From assembly GCA_028293055.1 (NCBI GenBank), contig JAQGLD010000193.1, positions 1-23,408 on the forward strand: a stretch of 23,408 bases of DNA, given 5' to 3'. This DNA comes from Alphaproteobacteria bacterium (GTDB lineage: Bacteria > Pseudomonadota > Alphaproteobacteria > Sphingomonadales > Sphingomonadaceae). Position 1 is the stretch's first letter. The number at the start of each line of letters is the position of its first letter. Below, one piece after another: positions 7,418 through 14,409 of this stretch. The notes below the pieces were generated by a model. That model saw only the letters and a list, made by a program, of their open reading frames with translations, searched no databases and was not told the DNA's origin. A program made the position numbers and the translations under genes.

Positions 7418-8430
7418 GTTTTCGAGTGCGGCCAGCGACCGACGCGGACTTCCAGGCGATCTACGAGATGGCCAAGCTTACCGGCGGCGGCTTTACCAAC
7501 CTGCCGGCCGACCGCGGCGCCCTGGTCGAGAAACTGGTTCGCTCGGACAAGGCGTTCGCGGCGGAGCCGGGCGAGCCGCAGGACGATCTCTTCCTGATGG
7601 TGCTCGAAAATGCTGCGACCGGCCAGATCCGAGGCACCTGCCAGATATTCTCCAAGGTCGGCAGCGAATGGCCCTTTTATTCCTATCGCATGAGCATCCT
7701 CACCCAGACATCGAAGGCCCTCGGCAAGACCTTCCGCAACGAGACCCTGACCTTGTGCACCGACTTCGAGGGATGCTCGGAGGTCGGCGGCCTGTTCCTT
7801 CACCCGGCCGAGCGCGACGGCGGGCTCGGAATGCTGCTAGCGCGCAGCCGCTATCTGTTCATCAAGCTCAATCGCAGCCGCTTTGGCGACACGACCCTCG
7901 CCGAGCTGCGCGGGGTGATCGACGAGAGCGGCGGCTCTCCCTTCTGGGACGGGATTGCGGGCCGCTTCTTCGGAATGGGTTTTCACGAGGCGGACGAGTT
8001 CAACGCGATGCACGGCACCCAGTTCATCGCGGACCTGATGCCTCGGACTCCGATCTACGTCTCTATGCTTCCCGATAGCGCCCGCGCCGTCATCGGCGTG
8101 CCGCATCCTTCGGGCCGGGCGGCGATGAAGATGCTCGAGGGCGAGGGCTTCGAATTCCACCGTTATGTCGACATCTTCGACGGAGGCCCGACCATGTCGG
8201 CAGCCACCGACGAGATCAGGTCGATCCGGGAATCGCGGGAGCTGACCATTTCCGGCATCCATGGCGGGGTCCGCGGACAGCCGACGATGCTCGCTGCAGG
8301 GCATCTCGCTTCGTTCAGGTGCGGCTATGCGAAAGTGGAGACTCTTGGCGACGAAGCCAGCATCGATGCGGAGACTGCCGAGCGGCTCCACCTCCAGCCA
8401 GGCGATATCGTCGTGGCGATGGGGCGCTGA
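7408..8430 (+). CDS. astA: Arginine N-succinyltransferase
   Basis: This 340-residue protein belongs to the AstA family, which has a GNAT-like fold. AstA transfers succinyl from succinyl-CoA to the alpha-amino group of arginine, the first step of the arginine succinyltransferase (AST) pathway for using arginine as nitrogen and carbon source. Recognisable segments are FRVRPATDADF near the N-terminus, TGGGFTNLPAD (25-35), and the conserved block ADLMPRTPIYV near residue 210. Length equals the family norm of about 340. The start ATG at 7408 lies inside the end of the M20 gene and has GGGGA just upstream. The stop directly abuts astB (TGAATG), so the three genes are almost certainly one transcript. 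Confidence 0.94.
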   Translation: MSVSFRVRPATDADFQAIYEMAKLTGGGFTNLPADRGALVEKLVRSDKAFAAEPGEPQDDLFLMVLENAATGQIRGTCQIFSKVGSEWPFYSYRMSILTQTSKALGKTFRNETLTLCTDFEGCSEVGGLFLHPAERDGGLGMLLARSRYLFIKLNRSRFGDTTLAELRGVIDESGGSPFWDGIAGRFFGMGFHEADEFNAMHGTQFIADLMPRTPIYVSMLPDSARAVIGVPHPSGRAAMKMLEGEGFEFHRYVDIFDGGPTMSAATDEIRSIRESRELTISGIHGGVRGQPTMLAAGHLASFRCGYAKVETLGDEASIDAETAERLHLQPGDIVVAMGR

Positions 8431-9684
8431 ATGCGGCTCGTCGAAATCAATTTCGACGGCATCATCGGTCCGAGCCACAATTATTCGGGCTTGAGCCTCG
8501 GCAATATCGCCTCCGGCACCAACAAGGGCAGCGTATCCTACCCCCGCGCCGCGGCGCTGCAGGGCCTCGACAAGATGCGCCACAATTTGCGCCTCGGCCT
8601 GGTCCAGGGTCTGTTCCCGCCTCAACCCAGGCCGGACCGGTCCTGGCTGGCGAATCTCGGCACCAGCGTCGAGAAGGTCCCACCGAGCTTGCGCGCCGCC
8701 GCTTTCTCGGCATCGGCGATGTGGGCGGCCAATGCAGCGACGGTCTCCCCCGCCCCGGATTGCGCCGACGGCCTCTGCCATCTTACCGTCGCCAACCTGA
8801 GGACGATGCCGCATCGCAGCCACGAATGGCCGCACACCCTGGCCCAGCTACGCCTCGCTTTCGGCGATGCTCGCCATTTCGCGGTTCACGGCCCCGTGCC
8901 GGCGACCTTCGGCGACGAAGGGGCCGCCAATCATATGCGCCTGACCGATGCGCACGCGGCGCCGGGAGTCGAGATCTTCGTCTACGGAGATCGCGGCGGC
9001 GCCTTCCCGGTCCGCCAGCATGTCGAGGCGAGCCGAGCGGTGGCCCGCTTTCACGGGCTCGATCCCGGCCGAACCCTGTTCGTAGCCCAGTCCGAATCTG
9101 CGATCGCCGCCGGAGCGTTCCATAACGATGTCGTCGCAGTCGCCAACGAGACCGTCCTGTTCGCCCATGAACAGGCCTTTGCGGACCGGTCTGACTTCTA
9201 CGCCGAACTCAGGCGCCTGTTGCCCGCGGTCGAGATCGTCCAGGTCCCGGCGAGCGCCGTCACCCTCGAGGAGGCGATCGCTTCCTATCTGTTCAACGGC
9301 CAGCTGGTCACCCTTCCGGCGGGCGGGATGGCCCTGATCATTCCCGAGGAAGCGCGCGAAACGCCCTCGGTGTGGGCGTGGCTCGAGGCCTTGGTCGCCG
9401 GCAACGGCCCGATCCGCGAGCTTCGGGTGGTCGATGTCCGCCAGTCGATGGCCAATGGCGGCGGTCCGGCCTGCCTGCGGCTGCGCGTGGTCGCCGATCC
9501 AGCGACGATCGACCCAAGGTTTCTAGCGGACGAGGCGAAGCTCGAGCGGCTCGCCAAGGTGATCGAAGACCGCTGGCCCGAGCGGATCGCGCCGGACGAT
9601 CTGCTCCAGCCTGCCCTTTGGTCCGCGATGGAAGCGGCGCGCTCATCCCTGCTGGCCGAACTCGAATTGACCGGGCTGCTCTGA
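8431..9684 (+). CDS. astB: N-succinylarginine dihydrolase
   Basis: This 417-residue protein is AstB, which converts N2-succinylarginine to N2-succinylornithine, releasing CO2 and two ammonia. The family start pattern VEINFDGIIGPSHNYSG is at residues 4-20. The catalytic triad of this amidinotransferase-fold enzyme can be placed: E163 in GDEGAANH, H231 in FHNDV and C348 in NGGGPACLRLRV. Their spacing matches E174/H248/C365 of the E. coli enzyme as remembered. At 417 residues it is somewhat shorter than the enterobacterial protein (about 447), with shortened surface loops but no missing catalytic motif. It starts immediately after the astA stop. The downstream pathway genes astC and astD are not in the window, so the pathway is only partly clustered here. 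Confidence 0.94.
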   Translation: MRLVEINFDGIIGPSHNYSGLSLGNIASGTNKGSVSYPRAAALQGLDKMRHNLRLGLVQGLFPPQPRPDRSWLANLGTSVEKVPPSLRAAAFSASAMWAANAATVSPAPDCADGLCHLTVANLRTMPHRSHEWPHTLAQLRLAFGDARHFAVHGPVPATFGDEGAANHMRLTDAHAAPGVEIFVYGDRGGAFPVRQHVEASRAVARFHGLDPGRTLFVAQSESAIAAGAFHNDVVAVANETVLFAHEQAFADRSDFYAELRRLLPAVEIVQVPASAVTLEEAIASYLFNGQLVTLPAGGMALIIPEEARETPSVWAWLEALVAGNGPIRELRVVDVRQSMANGGGPACLRLRVVADPATIDPRFLADEAKLERLAKVIEDRWPERIAPDDLLQPALWSAMEAARSSLLAELELTGLL

Positions 9685-9703
9685 CGGTCGCCTCACGGCC
9701 GAC

Positions 9704-9734
9704 AAGGGGCGCTTCTTAGGCCCCCCTTAACCAT
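9704..9734 (+). promoter_or_regulatory. Stem-loop after astB and CtrA-like 8-mer before the glycan operon
   Basis: In the 86-base gap, AAGGGG (9704-9709) pairs with CCCCTT (9723-9728) around a 13-base loop, a weak candidate for termination of the ast transcript. The end of this stem overlaps TTAACCAT (9727-9734), identical to an 8-mer associated with CtrA-regulated promoters in Caulobacter. It lies 37 bases before the ATG of the first glycosyltransferase. No spaced second TTAA half-site is present. The downstream gene has GAGGG just before its ATG. Both readings are tentative; an 8-base exact match can occur by chance in a window of this size. Confidence 0.3.
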
Positions 9735-9770
9735 GGGCCACCTAGGGAGGTCCGAGGGCACGAGGGCATC

Positions 9771-10859
9771 ATGGCGACTTTCGAGACAGGACCTGACGAT
9801 GCGTTCGGCGCCGCTCCGATAACCGGCCGAGAGGGTAAAAGCCCAATCCTCCTGTCGGTGGTCATGGTCGTCGATCGCTGGGTCGAGCAGATCCCGCAGA
9901 TCGTCGGAGCGATAGGAGCCGAGGTCTTCGAGGCCGTCGCCGATTACGAGCTGATCCTCGTCGACAATGGCTCGGATGCCGGCGCGAACGCCATGTATCG
10001 CGCGATCACTGGCCCGGCAGGCCTGCCCAACGTCCAGGTCTACCGCCTTCTTCGCCAGGTCGACTATGAGGCCGCCGCCTGGGCCGGCGCGGAAAACAGC
10101 CTCGGTGATTATGTGCTGGTCATCGATCCGTTCAGCGAAAGCCTCGAGCCGCTCCGCCGCGCGCTCGACGAGATGCTGGGCAATCAGCTCGACCTGGTCC
10201 TGCTCGTCAACAAGGCACCGCGCCGTGAATCCCTGCCGGTGCGGTCGCTTCGCACGGCCTATCTCGCCTTGTTCGACTGGATGAGCGGGGTGAACCTGCA
10301 GGTCGAGGCTGCTCAATACCGGCTGATGAGCAAGCGCGTGGTCAGCTACCTGCTCCAGCAACCGCGCCCGGCCTTGCGCTACCGCGCGCTGCCCGCGACG
10401 GCCGGCTTCGCACGAAAGGTGATCACTTATTCTGCGCCGCGCCGGCCGCATCCGGCGGCGAGCTTCACGCGCGACGTCCGCCGCGCGCTTCGAATCCTGC
10501 TCGGAAACAGCACCGCTCCTGCCCGGATCGCTTCGATCCTCAGCCTGGCCGGGGCGGCGCTCAACATCGTCTATTCGATTTACGTCGTCGTGCTCGCTTT
10601 GACCCGCTCGGACCTGCAACCCGGTTGGATCACCTTGTCGCTGCAGCAATCGGGGATGTTCTTCCTCTTCTCGCTGCTCGCCTTCGTGATGACCGAATAT
10701 ATGGTCGACACGATCAAGGGCCGCCGCTCAGGCTCCTCCTACTTCGTGACCCAGGAGTGGAGCAGCGCGATGCTGACCCGCCGCGAGCGCCTCAATGTCG
10801 AGACCGGAAGCCAGGTCCATCGCGACGGCGAGCGGGTACGCACCGGCACCAACGGATGA
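9771..10859 (+). CDS. Membrane-anchored family 2 glycosyltransferase with altered DxD motif
   Basis: This 362-residue protein has an N-terminal GT-A domain of family 2 (about 25-235) followed by two predicted membrane helices (about 253-277 and 293-311) and a charged tail. That layout resembles polyprenyl-phosphate glycosyltransferases (ArnC/DPM1-like). The nucleotide-binding strand ends in LILVDNGSD (61-69). At the position of the metal-binding DxD, where relatives read VMDADLQDP, this protein reads VIDPFSES (117-124), so only the first Asp (D119) remains. It may have altered metal use or act in a complex. It is the first gene of a six-gene run and its stop overlaps the next start (ATGA). 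Likely role: adding a sugar to a lipid carrier at the inner membrane, inferred from architecture only. Confidence 0.82.
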   Translation: MATFETGPDDAFGAAPITGREGKSPILLSVVMVVDRWVEQIPQIVGAIGAEVFEAVADYELILVDNGSDAGANAMYRAITGPAGLPNVQVYRLLRQVDYEAAAWAGAENSLGDYVLVIDPFSESLEPLRRALDEMLGNQLDLVLLVNKAPRRESLPVRSLRTAYLALFDWMSGVNLQVEAAQYRLMSKRVVSYLLQQPRPALRYRALPATAGFARKVITYSAPRRPHPAASFTRDVRRALRILLGNSTAPARIASILSLAGAALNIVYSIYVVVLALTRSDLQPGWITLSLQQSGMFFLFSLLAFVMTEYMVDTIKGRRSGSSYFVTQEWSSAMLTRRERLNVETGSQVHRDGERVRTGTNG

Positions 10860-11989
10860 GCGTCGCCGCGATCATCGGCGGTGGCTTCTACGGCGCGAGC
10901 ATCGCTCTCTATCTAAAGCGCAGCCGCGGAATCGACCAGGTCGTGCTGCTCGAGCGCGAAGCGAGCCTGCTGTCGCGAAGCTCGCGCACCAACCAGGCGC
11001 GAGTCCATCGCGGCTATCACTACCCGCGCAGCTTCACGACCGGCTATCGCAGCATGACCAATGCCCCGCGTTTCCAGGCCGACTTCGCTCCGGCGCTGCA
11101 AAGCAGCTTCACCAACCTCTATGCGGTCGCCAGGCGCAACTCCAAGATCACCTCCCGGCAGATGGAGCGGTTCTGCCAAGAGATCGGAGCGACCCTGTCC
11201 CCGGTCTCGCCCGAGCTTGCAGCCTTGTTCAGTCCGGCCCTGGTCGAAAGCGTCTACCATGCCGAGGAGCAGGCGTTCGACGCCGAGATCCTGCGCCGGA
11301 TGCTGATGCGCCAGCTCGCGGAAGCCGGCGTCGAAATCCTCACTGGCCGGGAAGCGAGCTTGCTCTCCCATAGCGACGACGGAGTTCGCATCGGTATCGC
11401 GGGCGGCGGCGAGGCGCGCGAGCTGACCGCGGACTTCGCCTTCAATTGCACCTACAGCCGGCTCCAGACCTTCCTCGGCGATAGCGCCGGCGCGGAGCCG
11501 CTCGGTCTCAAGCACGAGATCAGCGAGATGCTGCTGATCGAGCCGCCGCCGGCTCTGTCGGGGCTTGGCGTCACAGTGATGGACGGGCCCTTCTTCTCGA
11601 TGATGCCCTTCCCGGTTCGCGGCCTCCATTCGCTTTCCCATGTCCGCTACACGCCGCACAACCACTGGAACGAAGACGGTTCGGATCCCTATCGCGCACT
11701 CTCCGATTATGAGCGCGAGTCGAGAGCGGACCGGATGATCCGGGACGCCGCGCGCTACTTACCCGCCATCGCCCAAGCTCGGCCGCGCGAATCCTTGTTC
11801 GAGGTGAAGACGGTGCTCACCCGCAACGAAGGGGATGACGGTCGCCCGATCCTCTTGCGCCGTCATGGACCGCATGGTCGCCTCTTCTCCGTGCTTGGGG
11901 GCAAGATCGACAATATCTACGACATATTCGAAAAGCTGGACGAAGAATCCCTGTCGACCGGTCGGGGGGCGCCGCAATGGACGCACTGA
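10856..11989 (+). CDS. FAD-dependent oxidoreductase, DAO family
   Basis: From the ATG at 10856 (overlapping the preceding stop by 4 bases) this encodes 377 residues. A Rossmann dinucleotide fold opens the protein: IIGGGFYGASIA (6-17), with the ribose-binding acid E33 at the end of the second strand. Next comes NQARVHRGYHYPRS (46-59), a pattern also seen in DAO-like enzymes from surface-polysaccharide loci. The C-terminus has FSVLGGKIDNIYD, matching the second FAD-contacting glycine segment of the family. The enzyme should oxidise an amine or alcohol, or act as a dehydrogenase, with FAD. Within this locus it probably modifies a sugar or a carrier-linked intermediate, but the substrate is unknown. 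No signal peptide is seen, so it is cytoplasmic. An earlier in-frame start inside the glycosyltransferase gene is unlikely. Confidence 0.85.
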   Translation: MSVAAIIGGGFYGASIALYLKRSRGIDQVVLLEREASLLSRSSRTNQARVHRGYHYPRSFTTGYRSMTNAPRFQADFAPALQSSFTNLYAVARRNSKITSRQMERFCQEIGATLSPVSPELAALFSPALVESVYHAEEQAFDAEILRRMLMRQLAEAGVEILTGREASLLSHSDDGVRIGIAGGGEARELTADFAFNCTYSRLQTFLGDSAGAEPLGLKHEISEMLLIEPPPALSGLGVTVMDGPFFSMMPFPVRGLHSLSHVRYTPHNHWNEDGSDPYRALSDYERESRADRMIRDAARYLPAIAQARPRESLFEVKTVLTRNEGDDGRPILLRRHGPHGRLFSVLGGKIDNIYDIFEKLDEESLSTGRGAPQWTH

Positions 11990-12756
11990 TCGGCCGGACC
12001 GGCTTCGTCGGCACGACCCTGCTGCGCCAGCGCGGCTTCGACCGCGGTTTCGCGTCCGCCGATATCGAGCAGATCCGCGGCAGCGCCTTCGATCTCCTCG
12101 TCTGCGCCGGCGCGCCGGCGGCCAAATGGATCGCCGATCGGGAGCCCGAGACCGATCTCGCCAATTTGCGGCGTCTCGCTGGTCATCTGGCGGAGGTCTC
12201 GGCACGCAAGATGATCCTGATCAGCACCGTCGACGTGTTTGCCGACAGCAGCGGAGCCGACGAGGGCAGCCTCCCCGACGAGGCGCGGCTCACCCCCTAC
12301 GGCCGCAACCGCCTCTGGCTGGAACGCTTCGTCAGCGACCATTTCCCCAAGGCGTTGATCGTCCGCTTGCCCGGACTGGTCGGACCGGGCCTGCGCAAGA
12401 ATGCGGTGTTCGACCTGCTCAACCGCAACAATCTGCACGCGATCGACGCGCGCGGCGTCTTCCAATTCTATCCGATGGTCGATCTGTGGAACGATCTGCA
12501 GACCGCTTTGGCCGCCGGAATCGAGCGGCTCCACCTGACGGGCGCTCCGCTCACGATCGGCGAAGTCGCCGAAGAAGGATTCGGAATCGCGTTCGACAAC
12601 CGGGTCGAGGGACGCCCGCCCGCCCGCTACGACCTGCAGACCCGCCACGCCGCTCTGTTCGGCGGGCACGGCCGCTACACCTGTTCCCGACGCGAGAGCC
12701 TGACTGCGATCCGGGCCTACGCCCAGTCGGAGCCGCAATCGAAGCCGCTCGCCTGA
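11977..12756 (+). CDS. NAD(P)-dependent epimerase/dehydratase-like (extended SDR) protein
   Basis: This 259-residue protein has a short glycine motif LIGRTGFVG (residues 4-12) at the very N-terminus and an SDR-like core. The Ser/Thr-rich strand LISTVDVF lies near residue 82. The catalytic tyrosine motif is PYGRNR, about residue 107, in which the usual lysine four residues after Tyr is Arg. This places it near the RmlD/NAD-epimerase families but short (relatives have about 280-320 residues) and with a changed active site. The start overlaps the FAD oxidoreductase by 13 bases and has a G-rich ribosome site. It most likely reduces or epimerises a sugar intermediate in the same pathway as its neighbours; that is inferred from context. 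Confidence 0.78.
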   Translation: MDALIGRTGFVGTTLLRQRGFDRGFASADIEQIRGSAFDLLVCAGAPAAKWIADREPETDLANLRRLAGHLAEVSARKMILISTVDVFADSSGADEGSLPDEARLTPYGRNRLWLERFVSDHFPKALIVRLPGLVGPGLRKNAVFDLLNRNNLHAIDARGVFQFYPMVDLWNDLQTALAAGIERLHLTGAPLTIGEVAEEGFGIAFDNRVEGRPPARYDLQTRHAALFGGHGRYTCSRRESLTAIRAYAQSEPQSKPLA

Positions 12757-13571
12757 TGCGCGTCTCGGTCTCCAACATCGCCTGGGAGCTGGACGAGGAA
12801 CCAGCAGTCGCGAGCCTGCTGGCGGATCGAGGCATCGACCTCGTCGACGTTGCCCCCGGAAGATATTTTCCCGACCCGGAAACCGCGAGCCCGGCGCAGA
12901 TCGCTGCGGTCCGACGCTTGTGGGCCGATCGCGGCTTCGCCATCCACGGAATGCAAAGTCTACTGTTCGGCACGAGCGGGTTGAACCTGTTCGACGAGGG
13001 CGAGGGCCGGATGCTGAGGCGGCTCGAAGCGGTGTGCCGGATCGGCGGCGGGCTCGGTGCGAAGTCCCTGACTTTCGGATCGCCAGGCCAGCGCGACCGT
13101 GAAGGGCTTTCCGACGAGGACGCGGAAGCGATCGCGGTCGGCTTCTTCCGGCGGCTCGGCGACTCCGCGCGAGAAGCCGGGGTCGTCGTCTGCCTCGAGC
13201 CCAACCCGGCGCTCTACGGCTGCAACTTCATGACCGGGACCGACGAAGCCGCTGCGATCGTCCGCGCCGTCGCGCATCCCGCGATCCGGCTCCAGCTCGA
13301 CACCGGGGCAATCGCCGTCAACCGCGAAGCGGCGACCGACCTGATCGATCGCCACTCCGCGCTGATCGGTCATGTCCACGCCAGCGAGCCCGGGCTCGCC
13401 ACCCTCGGGGACTGCGGCGCGCCGCATCCCGAGGTGGCGGCAGCGCTGCGCGTGCGCCGTCCGGACCTGGTGGTCACGGTCGAAATGGTCGCCGCGGCCG
13501 AGGGCTCGCATATCGACGAGGTCGCACGCGCGGTCGACCTGGCCCTGAGCTGTTATGGCGGGGAGTCGTAA
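12756..13571 (+). CDS. TIM-barrel sugar phosphate isomerase/epimerase
   Basis: The start codon shares a base with the preceding stop (TGATG), giving 271 residues. The protein fits the xylose-isomerase-like TIM-barrel superfamily (AP endonuclease family 2). The four metal-ligand positions are in place: E148 in VCLEPN, D182 in LQLDTGA, H208 (or H206) in GHVHASE and E243 in VTVEM. Relatives include tagatose/psicose 3-epimerases, hydroxypyruvate isomerase and inosose-processing enzymes, which interconvert keto and aldo sugars or epimerise them using Mn or another divalent metal. The superfamily also contains endonuclease IV, but the lack of its extra histidines and the sugar-gene context favour a carbohydrate substrate. 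It probably supplies or converts the sugar used by the flanking glycosyltransferases. Confidence 0.82.
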   Translation: MRVSVSNIAWELDEEPAVASLLADRGIDLVDVAPGRYFPDPETASPAQIAAVRRLWADRGFAIHGMQSLLFGTSGLNLFDEGEGRMLRRLEAVCRIGGGLGAKSLTFGSPGQRDREGLSDEDAEAIAVGFFRRLGDSAREAGVVVCLEPNPALYGCNFMTGTDEAAAIVRAVAHPAIRLQLDTGAIAVNREAATDLIDRHSALIGHVHASEPGLATLGDCGAPHPEVAAALRVRRPDLVVTVEMVAAAEGSHIDEVARAVDLALSCYGGES

Positions 13572-13575
13572 GCCG

Positions 13576-14409
13576 ATGCTGACCGCAGACGCGATCGACG
13601 CAGCGATGGAGGAGCATGCCATTCCGCCGCAGCCTCGCGAGGTGCCCAGCTATGCGGTGGAACGCTGGCGCGGCCGCCGCTCGAGCGCCTGCGTCGTCAT
13701 CCCGGTCATCGACGAAGGTGCTCGGATCGGGCGCCTCCTCGCGCGGATCGCCGACCTGGGAATTCCGGAACAGGCCGATATCATCCTCGTCGACGGCGGC
13801 TCGACCGACGGATCGCTCGACCCTGAGCGACTCGACTCGGCCAGGATCGGAGGCCTGCTGGTCAAGCGGGGACCGGGCCGACTGAGCGCCCAGCTGCGCT
13901 GTGCCTACGATTTCGTGCTCCGCCAGGGTTATGAGGAGATCGTCACGATCGACGGCAACGACAAGGACGATCCCGACCCGATACCGGCCTTCATCGCTGC
14001 GCTTCGGGGTGGGGTGGATTTCGTCCAGGCGTCGCGATTCATTCCAGGCGGGACGGGGGAGAACACGCCCTGGAAAAGGCGACTCGCGGTACGCCTGATC
14101 CACGCCCCGATCCTGTCGATCGCATCCGGATTTCGCTGGACCGACACCACCCAAGGATTCAGGGGCTATAGCCGGCGGTTGCTGGCGGACCCTCGCCTCG
14201 CCATCTTCCGCTCCGCCTTCAGCGACTACGAGCTGCTCGCCTATCTCAACGCTCGCGCACCGCGGCTCGGCTTCAAATGTATCGAGATGCCCACCGCGCG
14301 CCGCTATCCGGCGGGCGAAAAGGCCCCCACCAAGATCAGCCTGGTCGGCGAGCTTCGGCTCCTGTCCACTTTGTTCGCCGCCGCGACCGGTCGTTATGAC
14401 CCCGATTGA
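13576..14409 (+). CDS. Soluble family 2 glycosyltransferase
   Basis: From the ATG at 13576 this encodes 277 residues. That start lies 4 bases after the preceding stop, with GGGGAG about 11 bases upstream. An ATG at 13555 would add 7 residues and overlap the previous gene by 17 bases, but has no clear ribosome site. The GT-A signature is complete: CVVIPVIDEG (about 39-48), ILVDGGSTDG (70-79), and the metal-binding region TIDGNDKDDPDP (124-135). QASRFIPGG and TDTTQGFRGYSRR match the acceptor-side motifs of dolichol-phosphate-mannose-synthase-like enzymes. Unlike the first glycosyltransferase of the locus it has no membrane tail and an intact acidic motif. It probably transfers a sugar from an NDP- donor to a lipid carrier or growing glycan. 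Confidence 0.87.
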   Translation: MLTADAIDAAMEEHAIPPQPREVPSYAVERWRGRRSSACVVIPVIDEGARIGRLLARIADLGIPEQADIILVDGGSTDGSLDPERLDSARIGGLLVKRGPGRLSAQLRCAYDFVLRQGYEEIVTIDGNDKDDPDPIPAFIAALRGGVDFVQASRFIPGGTGENTPWKRRLAVRLIHAPILSIASGFRWTDTTQGFRGYSRRLLADPRLAIFRSAFSDYELLAYLNARAPRLGFKCIEMPTARRYPAGEKAPTKISLVGELRLLSTLFAAATGRYDPD

